From Acanthornis magna (taxonomy: Eukaryota > Chordata > Aves > Passeriformes > Acanthizidae): 64,000 bases of DNA. The position numbers and the translations under genes were made by a program. The stretch is taken from NCBI GenBank assembly GCA_036785705.1, contig JAWUZG010000032.1:13472001-13536000 (forward strand), given 5' to 3'. Shown here piece after piece: positions 26,671 to 39,221 of the stretch. Each line of letters starts with the position of its first letter. The first letter of the stretch is position 1. The notes beneath the pieces are model-generated. The model did not search any database. It was not told the DNA's origin and saw only the letters and a list, made by a program, of their open reading frames with translations.

Positions 26671-27184
26671 ACCTGTCATAGGTCACAGTTAGTGAGAAAC
26701 AGACTTCAGCCTACTTAGGAAACAGTAGCAGCAGCAATGTACCTTTTTATTACCCCACCAGTGCATGTCTAAAATTTGATGGTGATGATTATGATGTCCC
26801 CAATGAGAACTAGTAGTCTGATCTATCTTGTCCAAGTGCACAGAGGAGGTAAGGAGGGACTATCCTGACAAAGACAGATAGGCTTCTGTTTCACCACCCA
26901 TTCACCCTGCTGTGTGCCTCCAGGAGCTATCCAAAATGACCTCAGTTAATTTTTGCTGTGGTTATGGTTTCTCTGTTAGGGACAATTGTCCATGAGGAGC
27001 CTGCTTGAGACCACTTTTTCCTTCCTTACGGACTGCCAAAGAGGTGTCAGGCAGTAGTGGGTTCCAGTCACTGGTGGCCTAGGCCAGGTTTGAATGTATA
27101 TATTAGGAACAAAAGATCTATATCCAAAGTATTAATTACCCTCCCAAATTGTGATTTTTGTCATTTTCATCCTTGTCGAAAAAC
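26671..27184. other. Noncoding sequence left of the solo LTR
   Basis: Unique-looking sequence with no gene recognised. It ends in the target-site copy adjoining the LTR. Confidence 0.6.
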
Positions 27185-27190
27185 CCACTG
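27185..27190. repeat. Target-site duplication, left copy (ccactg)
   Basis: ccactg directly abuts the TG end of the LTR, and the same six bases follow its CA end at 27745-27750. A 6-bp duplication is typical of class II (ERVK-like) retroviral integration. Confidence 0.85.
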
Positions 27191-27744
27191 TGTTGTAACC
27201 GAATAAAAAGAAGAAGCCGACGAGGCAGAGGGTGTGCGGGAGGGGGTTGTCCTCTCCTTGCTCTCTTTATTTTAGGTCCAGGGTCGAGGTGTCCGGGAGG
27301 GAGAGAAGGGAAGGACAAAGGTCTTCGCCCCACGAGGGACAGGGAAGGAGGAATCCCCTCCCTGCCCCCGCGGGGAGAGGAGACAAGGAATCTCCACCCT
27401 GCTCCCCGAGGGACGGGAAAGAATTTCTCCCCTGCCCCCGTGACAGCCGCTTACATAGGGACAAGGGTAACCAAACAGGGGAGAGATAAGAGGAGGAGAT
27501 AAGGGTACATAACCAATAATAACAAAAGAGGGAGGGGTACAATCCAAGATAACCAATAACACAGATAACGGAACAGAAGATTCAGGAAAGGTGGGCGGAT
27601 CCTGAGCCCTGGGCACTCCTTTCCCCAAGACCCAGGGGCGGTTCCAGGCACTCAGACCCCCCAGGGTCCTCTCCAGGGCTCCTCCCTCTGAGGAGCAGGA
27701 CCAGCCTGGGAGGAGGAGGCAGCATGGGGGCCGGACCCGCTTCA
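27191..27744 (-). mobile_element. Solo LTR of an endogenous retrovirus (ERVK-like)
   Basis: A 554-bp element begins TGTTGTAACC and ends GCTTCA on plus, so on its own (minus) strand it runs TGAAGCGGG...GTTACAACA, with the canonical TG/CA ends. A minus-strand polyadenylation signal AATAAA lies at 27266-27271, about 75 bp before its 3' end. Inverted CCAAT motifs (taaccaata on plus) lie at about 27510 and 27551 in the presumed U3. Two GC-rich blocks sharing ctgcccccg (around 27329-27377 and 27400-27441) look like an internal duplication. No internal viral genes adjoin it, and perfect 6-bp target duplications on both sides show a single insertion later reduced to a solo LTR by LTR-LTR recombination. 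Many CpGs survive, so it is probably fairly recent. All reading frames inside it, including one of 158 codons on the minus strand, are incidental. Confidence 0.88.
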
Positions 27745-27750
27745 CCACTG
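27745..27750. repeat. Target-site duplication, right copy (ccactg)
   Basis: Exact copy of 27185-27190, following the CA terminus of the LTR. Confidence 0.85.
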
Positions 27751-30700
27751 GACTGGAAATTTCTGGACAAAGGGAAAGTGAGTGGTAGACCCTAATTTGT
27801 TAATGACAAATCAGCTAGATTGAGACCTGGAAGCAGTGAAGGTACAAAATCCAGGTAAGATCACACCATGTTTTTGGCTTTGACAGCAAACTGACTGCAC
27901 AGCCTGTTTCTTTCATTGACTTGGAAAGACAGCAGGGTTTTGGAAGCTCTGGGTAGAAGTGTGCTGAATTGCATATTTCACTCTTGAACGGAGGTGCTAC
28001 AATAGAAACAGAGTTTGTTGAAGTGCCAGAGTAAGTAGTTTGAATATTTCTCTCTGTGATTTGGCCTAGAAACCTACTGGCTGTCACATAACTGGACATC
28101 TATCAGGATGAGCATTTGTTCTCTCTCTCGTATCTGGAAAGATAATGTTTCCCAGAATGTCATGGTTTTCAAAGGCCTTATTAAACAATTCTGTAGTAGC
28201 ATTGAAGTTTTCTGTGCAGGTAACTGGTGGTTACATCCATGGGGCTGTCCAGTAGTAAGGCCTTGCATGATTTTGTTACGATTGTTAAGTGATTTTGAAA
28301 AATGCCATTCTTGTTTTGCTCATGCTTTCATAATTCTAGTCTTACCGAATCATTGACATTGCAGTTTTATGACCTCTGTTTCTACCTTTCATGCAAGCCC
28401 TGTATGCCCTTTGGTGCTGTGCTACAACAGTGGCTGTTATTTCCCAGTTTCTGTCATTCCTGTCCCGTCCCCTTTCATATTCTGTACCTGATGTTCAAGT
28501 TCTTCTGTTTCATTGTCTAGGGTCATTACCCTGTTATATAAATGTACTGTTTGTTCCTGAGAGCAGGGTTACATTTATGTAACTTCTGCCATTTAAGTTA
28601 GGTATCTGAGCTGAGAGGGGTCTCCTGCATTTCCTCTGTTCACAATTGAGAGAAATAGGCAAATCCAGAGGTGGATTTGTCCCATCTGTCTCAGGCGCTT
28701 AATTTGAGATGAATAATCTGCTGAATGCATTTTGTCTTTCTGCTGTGACTATAAAGGAAGGTAGATGATTATAGTAGAACAGATGCACAAATGTAACACA
28801 GTTGATGTTAGGTGAGATGAACCTGGATCCTAGACAAACCTAATTGTCCAAGTTCCCTCAATAACACAGAAAAAATTAGCACAGCTAATTGATACTCATT
28901 CCCCTGTACATTTGGATGGCATGAATTGCTGTTTGGAGTGCCTCTAGAAATTAGGGCAGAAGCCTAGCCTTCTTTAAACAAATTTCTGATAGCTAAGGCA
29001 GGAGACATGCATGTCACTCAAACTAGGACACCATAGAAATACTATTGTCATCAGTAGTAATGTTTTCTTTCTTCTTAAAAAACACACTTAAACACACTGC
29101 TGCTCTTTCACCAACTATGACAGCTTTGTGAATGTAATTTCCCACTGCCTATGGGCTAAAACTAACCACATAAATTATACAAACATATCCCAGAATCTTT
29201 CTCATGTCACTGCAAATAAATACCATTTTTCTTTATCTCTCCCATCTGAATTCTATAGAAATTGTGCATGTCCAGGAAGTTACATACAAAATCACATTCC
29301 TCTTTTCACCGTCCACACACATAATGTTAATTTTGTCTTCATCTCTTGTTTTAATACCTTATATTTAGTAAGTTGCAAGATATTGTCCAAAAAAACCCCA
29401 AAAACAAAGGAGAGAGGAAGAGAATGAACTAAGAATAGAAAGTAAATGCACAATTCTCAGGGCTAAAGATGAGCAACCCAAATACAATGAATGAGTCCTA
29501 AAGTGAAGTCTGGAACCTGAAAAGATCTGCTTTCAGTTAACCATGGTAAATTGGGCACAGTGGGCCACTGGGGAAAGACAAGTGTGATGATTCCCTGAGT
29601 GGAGAACAGTGAGTCTCATTGATACTTCAGTTTTGTTTGTGAGACAACTGCCATAACCAGTTTAGATGAAGGCTTGATCTACTCAATAATTTAAAAAAAA
29701 TTGGAAGTTGGTCGTTGAGAAATTGAACAGACACCTGTTATTCTCACAATGTGCCTTATTTAAAGTCTTATTGACAACAAGAGAGGAAACTATATGTCAC
29801 TGGACGTTAACTCAGTTTAATCTGAGAACTGTTCTGCCTTGAAAATAATGCTGGAGTCAATTGGCACTGTAGGGATATACCATGTCCTTTGTTGTTTACT
29901 AATCAAAATGTGTGCAGTTCCAGTTTGCAGCCAGAATCCATTATTTACTGAAATCATCTGGAAGACACCTATGGAACTGAATGAGAATAGTATCACAGAA
30001 ACAGGTATGTAGACTTTGTTAATGGATTATTCATGTTTCAATTAACTAAAGCAATTCAGACTTTGTTTGCCAGCTATCAAATTAATTAATGTCAACATTT
30101 TCCTTGGGTCAAAGAGAAGGCAAATGAAAATGGTATTGCAGAAGAATAGGTAGTATCTCCTGGCATCCTGGTGCAGTATCCACATGGTCAAATGGGTCTA
30201 GAGAGGTTTTCAAACTGGTATGAAATCTTCACCTACCTTAGAAGTGTACTTGCTCAGTGAACAGCGGCGAATTTTCTGGTTTTGAAAAGAATATATTAAT
30301 CTCTCTAGGCCATTCTTCCTATATGCTAGATTTTTCAAACATTAAAATGTTCTAGTGACAGGTTATGACCTTAAATGATTTTCTCATAAGTGAAAATAGA
30401 GTAGTTTCTCAAAGTCTTTATGGTGGAACTAGCAGGAGAGGAATGAGGAGGGAGCCTTGACTTGGCAAACCATCTGAGTAAGGGTATGCTATTCGTGGAG
30501 TTAATGGGTATTAATGGAGGACAGCACAGCTGCAAAAAGTCGGGCATCAAGCCTAACATTGGTGTAGGAGAGACATCTCCATCATGGCAAGCAGCAGAGC
30601 TGCGTAAACAGAGAGGGAATGACTTCTGTGGAACCTTGAGTAAGAAGAGGAGAAATTCAAATTAAGTGCAGCAGTGAAATGGGAGTCAAAGGACCTTCAT

Positions 30701-32640
30701 TTATTATCTATATTATCTACTTAAAAATATCTTTCTTTGAAGGAAAGTTGGAATGCTTTGTCCCATTTGCCTGGTATGTGTCACAACGAAGGTATTCTTT
30801 GTTCATTAAGTAAGTAAAACGATGAATTCTCTCTTGAATTATTTATTAGTCTAATGAATAGGATTAAACATTTAATTGGAGTTTATCTATTAAATCTGGA
30901 TTTCTATGTTATTATTAAATCTGTGTCTCTATAGGTGATATAATATTTCATTTCTTCAACCGTGGGATTAAACTGTTTTTTGAAACAAGGGTTCTCAAGG
31001 TTCTTTATTTGGCTTGGACCCATCAGTAAGGTTATGCATGGAGAAGTGATGATCACTAGAAACAGTGGCCCAGGTGCCAAATACACCCCACTGGGACATT
31101 CTGTGCAAGTCTCAGACATATCTCCCAGATTTGCTTCATTTGCCCTAATGAGCCTTGAAGTGCCCCTAAGGCAGTGTCTGTGGGCTTGTGTTTGTCACTG
31201 TGAGAAGAGCCTCATGCTGGGTCACTCTGAGGACACCCCTGCTGTGGGATTCATGTTTTCTGAGTGATAGGGGTGTGCTGCTGAGCATGCTGAGTCCTAA
31301 ACCTTCCAAGTAGCACTTTAAGTCCTCTTATGGGTGAAGGGAAGGATTTATGCTTTGTTCCTCTGTTTCTTCACTGAGAGAGTGCTTTGGTAACTCAGCT
31401 GTTACTATCACCTGCCTTTCACGTGGATGTTGATGAGCTCCAGAGTGAGAATGAGCACCATTGCTGCAAGAGGCTCTGCTGAGGTCTCTTGTGTCTCCGT
31501 GTGGGAGCATTAGTATTTTTCTGAAGTTTTATGGGTTTTTTTTCAGTGATTTGGGTCTCACACAATGGTAAATAATTCATTTTTCTTCCTTTTTTCCCCT
31601 CTGCTCCCCCCAGTACTATGGGATGTACCACCTATAAGTCATCTGTAGAAGCCAAACAGCTTCCTACACTGGAGTGCTGCTCAACATTCCTTCTCTTTTC
31701 TTTTTTTTCTGTTTTTGTTTGAAGAACAAATGGTAAACCAAAATCCTATTTTCTAAGCCTAAGTATAACCTTTCCCCAGTTTCCTGGTATTACTGGAAAA
31801 CTGCAAAGCTGTCATACCTTTTAAATGATGCATCACAATGAAGTGCTAAACCAGAGCTGCAATTTACCCTGGCTTGTAAATTTCTGACAGATGCCAAGAA
31901 AAGGCAGGGAGCCCCACTTTACTAAACTGGAAAATATTCCACGGAAGACAAGTCTACCTCACTCTTTATTTATCATTTCCGTAAGCTTGTCCACCTCTTC
32001 AGTCAATATCATAAATATCAAGGGCAAACAGTAAATGTCTGTAGCTTGACACAGTTACACAGAAGACTGGTGGTAGATTCCTGTGCTTTTAAAGGGCTGT
32101 CCCAGTCCTGGTGAGGGCTTTAGTTCATGGCAGGTGCTGGAAAAAGGCTGTGCTGCAGACATAGCAGCAAGATTTCAGTCACTGAATTCCAGAGGCTGCC
32201 TCTGCTTAGCACATTGACACATCTCAGCTGACCTTCTCAAACTCATAGGCAGATTAATACAGTCCACAATGTACATTCTAAATACTAGATTCAAGAAATC
32301 TCTTTGGATTTTTGGTGTCACATTAAGTTTTAGCTGCAGGCAATCTTTCAATGACTTTGAAAGGTACTAAGCAGAAGAATCATAGCTCTAATTCTGTGCA
32401 TCCCAGAAGGCTAGAAATGGTCTTGGAACTTAAAATTAATATTTGAAAAGGTAAAGCTCCTGGTCACTGTCTGAAAAAATTTCTAGGGGAATCTCTTGAT
32501 AAGCAGTAGATCTCAGCAGGCATTTTGAGGTGGGACTTGTCAGTGTGTTTCAGACATCTGTATGATGAGATTATCTGCTTCCTAGAAATGTCTATTCATC
32601 CATTAGTGAAAGAAGCACAGAAAAGGATTGTCTGTATGGG
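27751..32640. other. Noncoding tract between the two LTRs
   Basis: No gene or recognised repeat in about 4.9 kb. Frames at 28108-28582 and 30962-31267 are open but show no recognisable domains. There is a short A run near 29694 and T runs near 31537 and 31703. Confidence 0.55.
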
Positions 32641-32644
32641 TGTT

Positions 32645-33315
32645 GTGTGTCATAAAAAAAGACAATTTCACACTCGTGGGTTAGAGCAAAAGGTGTTTAT
32701 TGCTGGACCCACGAGGTCCAGGATCTCCCGAGGGAGAAATGAAAGGAAAAAGAAAGAAAAAAAAAGCACAAAAAAAGGAAGGTCCCAGGACGGCAATAAG
32801 ACTCTCCTGGCCACCGGTTGGTGGTCAAGGACAAGGAGATCCCTCAGGCCGGGTGGCGAACTTAAGCTAATCTTAAGTCCAAAAAAAGATTTTAAGTATA
32901 GCCCATAAAAATGGGCAAGAGGCCCAGCACCCGACCCAGCCTCTGACTCCCTGCTAGTCAGAGAGACAGAGACACCAGGCACCCTGCACAGACCAGAGTC
33001 TGCAGCTGTTGGAGGTAAAGGCACCTGGAAAAAAAAAGGCTCCAGCTCCTGAAGAGGGCCAAATTTATAAAGTTTTTGATGGGCTGGTCCGAATTAGCCT
33101 CTCCGCCCTCTCGCTCGCTGGTGATTGGGAATACTAATTAATGAGGTGGCCTTCCCCACCAATAGATGGATCGTTGTCTAGGGGTAATTTGCAAAGGCGG
33201 GAAAGGGCCTCATTAGTATTCCACTTGAGGTGGGCGGAGAGGTGCAAACCTTCTATTTTTAGCTCGGGTGCTGCAGGGTGCCTTTAATATTGGGATGGGT
33301 GATGGGCTTACAGAT
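32645..33315 (-). mobile_element. Retroviral LTR, minus orientation
   Basis: A CpG-rich block in AT-rich surroundings with LTR layout on the minus strand. A TATA-like box (ctttataaattt, about 33062-33073) lies inside and a polyadenylation signal AATAAA lies at 32696-32701, roughly 50 bp from the left (3') end. The likely U3 (33075-33315) has several GC boxes (cggg and gggcgg types). The left end probably starts at one of the TG dinucleotides at 32641-32648; no clean target duplication could be paired with the right end, so boundaries are approximate. It shares no obvious sequence with the LTR at 27191 and is therefore a different family. Whether it is a solo LTR or keeps adjoining internal sequence is discussed under the next feature. 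Confidence 0.72.
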
Positions 33316-33660
33316 TTACAATACAACATAAAAACTGAGTTTTACATAAATAAAATTACAAAGATAAAGGATTTTTTTAAAAAAGTACATAACTTCTGAA
33401 CTCAGGGTTACATGGGTTCAACTGCTTTTCCATCTAAAGTACCTTCAATCCCTTTTATTTTGCTCCAAACAACTTTAATATCCCAATGCTTTTACCCAGA
33501 AACATTACACTCTTAAAACATCTTTAAAACAGTCTCTTTTTAACTTTTCAATCTAGAACTTTATCAAAAATCCAAACTTTCAACTTTATTCAACAGGTAT
33601 AACAATACAACAGTAATTATTAACTCCAACATGCGAAAAATCACTTTATTTTTATTTATA
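33316..33660 (-). mobile_element. Possible remnant of retroviral internal sequence or distal U3
   Basis: Immediately next to the LTR's 5' side is a stretch with very few G residues on plus, for example 33440-33640, where G is about one base in twenty while C is several times more frequent. Read on the minus strand it is A-rich and C-poor, the bias commonly seen in retroviral genomes. It could be the 3' end of the internal region left behind, or simply a longer U3. No reading frame or motif identifies a viral gene. Confidence 0.35.
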
Positions 33661-35706
33661 ACATGTGTATCAAACTGGTTCTGATAGTTTTACCAATGTG
33701 ACATTTACAAGGTCCTGACAAAAGCATGTGGCAGAGGAAGAAGCTTTATGAGAGTCCTTGATTGACACCTTAGAAAATGGACGGCTTTTTTAGGACAATC
33801 TCTATTAATCACTCCTTTAAAAAAAGTAATCATCAAATTTTGTAATAAATGTTAGTGTCATTGACGACTTCTGCTCCAGGGTTTGCCCTGAGCTGCAAAG
33901 CAGAGGGATGCTCCAGATAAGGATTAGTGTGTTTTTGGCAGTTGTGTGCGAGCAGGGAATATTTAAACTGCACCTGTCCATGCTCACCCTGATTCAAATC
34001 AGTGCCACAAGAACATGATATTGTGTGATATATTACTAATGAAATGAATGATGAAAGAGATGTGTCAGCCTGGAGGGGAAAAAAAGAAGAAAAACTACTT
34101 TTTTTTTCTGCACCTGCATGGACAATTTCACACTGAAAGCAATATGCACAGTACTTCCAGAAATGAAGTACTGCTGCAAATTCAGAAGGACGTGTTTACA
34201 TATTGAGACGTGTGGGTAATGAGCACTTCATTTTATTATCATTACTAGTGAAAAGAAAAAAGGTAAGTAAATGTTAAATTCCTTCATGTCTCTTTTAAAC
34301 TTTATAATTTAAAATAACCACTTAAAAAGGGGTTTAAAGTGAACATCCTGAACAGAAAACCTAGAAATACAGTACTTTGACAATTAGTACTGCCATCTTA
34401 CTGTCAAATTTTGTTATTTTCTGCTTGTTTGGTACATGATTCCTCAGCTGTGTAAGAAGTTGTTAAAATGAGATGATGGGGCTCCAGTAGTGTGAATTGG
34501 GCACAACACAGCAAAAATTTTAGGGCATGACATTAGTCCAGAATTCCTCCCATCTCAAGCTTGTGTGAGAAGAATAACCTGCTGGAACAAGATAAGGATG
34601 GTGATGGCTCTTAAATACGGTCACTATGCTGAAGACTGGTTTAGTCACACAAGGAAGGGCACGCATTGCCTGCAATGATTAGCTATGGATCTGTTGTAGC
34701 TGTTAGGACGAGTGTGTAGTAATTCCTACACAGGCTGGGAAAGAAGCAGACTGAAGTGTCAAATGAATAATTGGTTCCCTTTCTAAGCAAATCTTTTTCC
34801 ATTTTTCAGTAGCTAGAGAATGCTGATGTTTCTGTTGATTCTGCTCTCTAGTAAGAGAACAGTTTTCCTTTCCAGACCAATGGTATTTGCCTGCAGCTCA
34901 AATCTGTTTGGAGATGTGTCCTGTTCTGGAAATGCAGCCTGGGGGAGATGAGCTTACAAGTTGCTGTCACCCAGAAGAAAACTGTGCTCTGACAATTTCA
35001 CTGGGGCACAAATGCATCACTGCATTACATCAGGAATTTGTTCCTTCAGAACATGGTGGGAGTGGGGCTATGGGAGATCTTTAGGACATGGAGGATATGA
35101 AGCTACATAAAGTTAACTCCTCTGATGCCATGAGGGGATAATCTTTCTTCACCCTGTTATTAAAGAGAAAACTTTCTGAAATGCTAACTGTGGAGATGTT
35201 GGCAGCTTTCTATTGTACCTCTGTAGATTTTTTTTACTAACCCCACAGGAATATGTTCAAAATCCAGAATTTTAATGACGTAAATTTTGTCTTCAAACAT
35301 GAAAGTATGACTTGTAAAATGTGCCCTCTGAAAATTATATCCCACTAAAATAAACTCTAAAATATTTAACTCATTTAATTCTTTCAAAATGGACACTTCT
35401 CAGTATGTATGTCATACCACATAATTTCTTCTTTTTTTTTTTTTTTAGTAGGTAGTAAGGGCTGCTTGTTCATCCTTTATTTACAGTCAAAACAGTCAAA
35501 ACAAAAATAATTGGAGGGAGGAAAACACTGAAAGGGAGGTGGTGCTTCCTCCTCTAAACCTATAATGGAAACATAAACAACTCCAAGAGGAATGTAGAAA
35601 TCCATTTTTAATTCAGCAATTTGCCTTTTCCATTGAGGACAGTTGAGGTATTCACTTATCATTAAAGAGTGACTGGTTTTCTTTTCCATTGCCTCTGTTG
35701 TTCACA
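33661..35706. other. Noncoding tract
   Basis: No gene is recognised. A T run lies at 35431-35446. The frame at 34887-35084 shows nothing diagnostic. Confidence 0.55.
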
Positions 35707-36065
35707 AAATCACAGAATCACAGATTTGCTGAGATTGGAAAAGTCCTCTTGAGATCATGTGATCTGTTAAAGCAGGGTCAGATAAACTAGGTTGCTCAGG
35801 GTTGTGTCTTGTTAGGTTTTGAGTGTCTCCAGAGGCAAGGACTCCACATGCTCTCTGGGCAGTGTTTTGGTGTTTGACTACCCTCACTGTAAAAAAAGTG
35901 GGTTTGTGTTCACATGGAATTTCCAAAGTTTTCAGTAGAGCTGCTTTCCAGGCAGTTGCCCCCCTGCATGTGCTGGTGCCTGGGATTATTCCTCCCCAGA
36001 TTCAGGACTTCATATATCCCTTCCTTGAAGCTCAAGAGATTCCTCTGTGCCCAGTTCTCCAGCCT
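35707..36065 (-). mobile_element. CR1 LINE, diverged 3' end
   Basis: Sense strand is on minus. The left end carries the CR1 tail (aaaatcacagaatcacagat) followed by gattggaaaagtcctcttga, then a block with gactccacatgctctctggg, the phrase taccctcactgtaaaaaaag, and further right tgtgcccagttctccagcct, all in the order seen in CR1. The minus-strand translation keeps TFFTVRVVKH, matching the frame of the copy at 291-535. More diverged and longer (about 360 bp). The sequence after the cagcctgctgag motif ends in a short (ATTTT)n stretch and is no longer alignable. Confidence 0.88.
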
Positions 36066-37919
36066 GCTGAGAACTTTATTTTATTTTATTTTCCCCACTT
36101 ACTGATAGCCCTTAAAGAGTTGTATGAAATCTTTATTGCAATTCACAATGAAAAAATTTCCTTCTACCGCTCCAAGGATATTTTTATTGAAAGTGAAACC
36201 AATCAAAATGAATTAAATAAGAGCATCCTGCATTTTTAAAATATGTGAATGTATGTTCCTATTAAAATACTTATCATCCACCAAAATTATGTTTCTTTAA
36301 ATAAATAAATTGACATAGGGATGAACTGAAACCAAAAAATGCCTTCATGTTGTTTGGTCTGTTTAGTTCACAGACAAATCTAGATAATGTCCTTTAAAAA
36401 TATTGCTATGACCCTGTGTTTCTCCTGTCCAAATAAATAAAAGAATTTACTGCCTGTCACCTACTAGCTTTGTGAGGACTTCATGTGGCCGAGAAACTGA
36501 GCCATAGAAAGTTGGAAAGTTTATAGTACTATAATTAGTAGAAGTGAGGTGGCAAATACTGCATCCAAAATGCTCTCCACTGAAAAGTCCCCTTTTTTGC
36601 ATGGTTTGTTTCAACAGTGATCTGTCTTTCCCTTTGCTTTGTAGATGATGATGCTGAGGGAATGAGAGTGTCACTGTCCCAGTGACAGGGGAAGTGAGAG
36701 CAATAATTCAACCCCTGTGCATACTTCTTCATAGCAGCTGGGACTTTAATTTCCCTCTCTTATCCCCCAAGCTTGAGGTGCTGGGGACATCTTCCTTTCA
36801 TTCTTCTTCCCCAGCTGCCTTCCAGAGACAACATGGGTCCCAGATAGACTTTTTCCAAAACTTCACAGATTGATGCCCTACTTCAGCTTTGGTCATGTGC
36901 TGCCAGGATATGTGCACAGAGCTGAACATTATAAAGCAAGCTTAGGGGGATGCAAGACCTGTGGAAACTGTGTTGTAACATATCCTGTGATACTGAAGAG
37001 AGAAGGGAGGAAAACATAGCTGATGGTCTGCTAAAGCCATGTTTATTCACTGAGTTTCTCTGGTTTTGAAGCTGGCAAAAGAGCAATGTGTGAATGTCCC
37101 ACTTGGTTTCCAGTAACTGCCTAATCCTATGGGAAATTGTCCCTCAGTGCAGGCAAGTCTGGAAAAGATAAGGGGAGAAAGTGAACAAGGAACAAAGACT
37201 ACCATATCAATGAAACCTGAGGGTTGGCAAAATCACAGCAGTGATGGAGGTAGAGCTTACCTTGCCAGTCTGAGACAGAGCCAGGATCAGTTCTACTGTC
37301 TCTCAACAGATATTTGACTTTTATTTTCTTAAAGTTACACAAAAGTAAGGCATTTTTAGCACCTCTGCTACCAAAACCTGGTCATGCAAACCCAGTGAAA
37401 ACATAAACATCCCTTGGAGCCATTATTACCTGTTTTTACACAAGCATTCAACTTTGGTCCTTACATTTCTTTCATTCACTTTCATTTTCCATCTTGCAGA
37501 GGGCATATTTTTTCCGGAGGGATGGGGCACTTTGAATTCCAGTCTTGTTGACAAAAATACATTCAGGCCCTCCCAAACTGCTTTGATGTGCTGATTTTAT
37601 ATGTTAATTGCACAAACAATTCTGTTTCAGCATCTAACTGAAAAGATTGCTTAGCAGTGGATTTATAGTAGACTCCTCTAGGACATTACTTCATCTGCAC
37701 AGACAATTTCATAACATGTTACTACCACATGTTCTTTGGGCTTGACTTAAGCTTATTCTTGGGGCTTTCAAAGAGTCTCTAGCACATGTTCTCTTACCCA
37801 GTCTGGACTGACTGCACTTATCACCCTGCATTTCTCTTTTCCCTGGAAGAGTACATATTGTACTCATTCACCTTCAGTCTTTGGGATGCCTTTCGTTCTC
37901 CATGACCAACAGTTTCATA
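36066..37919. other. Noncoding tract
   Basis: No gene is recognised. It begins with a short TTTTA run (36077-36092) abutting the CR1 and continues as AT-rich DNA without a named feature. Confidence 0.55.
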
Positions 37920-38060
37920 ATCACTTCATATTGTTCTTTAAGTTTTAAGCACTCCAGGGTAAATTGTATCAGGTCATAATACCAGTTTATCCAAATATTC
38001 TTTGAGCTCTCATGTCCTATTCTTCCTGTGTTTTCATTTCTGTAGGTCAGTTATCTTACA
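37920..38060 (-). mobile_element. Possible CR1 coding-region fragment
   Basis: aagcactccagggtaaattg, tatcaggtcataat and accagtttatccaaat fall in the order of the CR1 reverse-transcriptase region read antisense, where the family has an 'agcactctggg...catcaggtcc...ccagtttg' succession. The match is short and weak and the flanks are not alignable, so this is tentative. Confidence 0.35.
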
Positions 38061-39041
38061 CATATGGTCTGAAGTTTCCTTTTCTTTATGCCTGTGTGTA
38101 AAGAATGAATCAAACAGGATATGGAGTATTTTGATTTTATCAATCGCACCTGACTGTTTCTTCACATTTGTTTCAGCATCTGCTTTTTGTTTTCAAATGA
38201 CTGTGCAACTGTTTTGGAATGAATATTAAATGTGTCAAACAGTGGAGTATTCAGGACAGGAGTTCTTGTATATGTACATTTTGTGCGCTTGGCCCATCCT
38301 CTGTCTTTGGACTACAGTGTTTTTTTCTCCTGCTACCTAGTATAATGCACTCCTTTTTGCTCCCTGTGGTGACATCACTGTTTTTAAAGCTGAGGAAACA
38401 ACTTGAGGCTAGGAAAACCATATGAGAGCATAATAAAGATCACTGTGCACCTTGAAGTACATACTGACTTTGTTAGTGCTCCTGGTATGACAAAATCAAT
38501 AATGCTAACAGTAATGTAATCCTCTGCTTTTCTTGAGAATGCTTGTAAACTTGCTGGCCTGGCTGTGTATGGTTCCTGGTGTGCACAAAGGGACACTTCA
38601 GAGGTTTCCTGAAGCTTGCCTTTGACATCGTCCTCTCTGAGCTTCAGGCTTCCTCCTATGCCCGTCACTACATATTTTATATGTGTTTTGCATGTCCTGC
38701 GTGCTCTGCAGGAGCCCGAGCCTATGGATATGTATTTTTATCACTGAAATGCCCTAATGGAGTGTTCTGAGTAGGGGAAATTATCATATTTGTAACATCA
38801 GTCCAGTTAATGCAAACAGATTGTGGATCCCGTTCACGACTCCAGTTGAAGACAGAGGACGAAAACGTTTGCCTTTAAGAGGCTTTTCAAGAGCTAGAAT
38901 CTGTCAGAAACCTGAACTCATTAATGCGCTGAACATTATGACCACTTCACTGTAGGGGAATTTCTGACAAAGAATGAGCTACACTTTCAGGGTCTTTTGT
39001 TGTTCTTTATTTTTTGTTTGTGGTTTTTGGGGTTTTTTTTG

Positions 39042-39073
39042 GTGTGTGTGTGTGTGTATGTGTTTGTGTGTAT
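39042..39073. repeat. (GT)n microsatellite, imperfect
   Basis: An alternating GT run interrupted by tatg and ttt, preceded by T/G-rich low-complexity sequence from about 38996. Confidence 0.9.
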
Positions 39074-39199
39074 GGGAGAAAGGGAATAATTTTTTCTGCT
39101 TTTTACCTCTACCAGAAACAGAAGACCTGGGCCAAATATGGTTAGAGGTTTCTGTGTTGAATGGGTAATACAAAAAAATGCTGTCTCTTCAAATGTCTT

Positions 39200-39221
39200 A
39201 AAAAAAAAAAAAAGAAAAAAA
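39200..39221. repeat. Poly-A tract
   Basis: Fourteen A residues, one G, then seven more A. No retroposed sequence is recognised upstream, so it is probably just a homopolymer. Confidence 0.9.

Noticed and set aside
27272..27748. 158-codon minus-strand open frame
   Set aside because: It lies almost wholly inside the solo LTR and overlaps other open frames on both strands. The GC-rich, stop-poor composition explains it.
37365..37400. Resemblance of ctgctaccaaaacctggtca to the end of a common avian GC-rich repeat
   Set aside because: It is only about 30 bp, recalled from memory, with no supporting sequence on either side.
39200..39221. Poly-A tail of a processed pseudogene
   Set aside because: No gene-like sequence or target duplication is recognised next to it.
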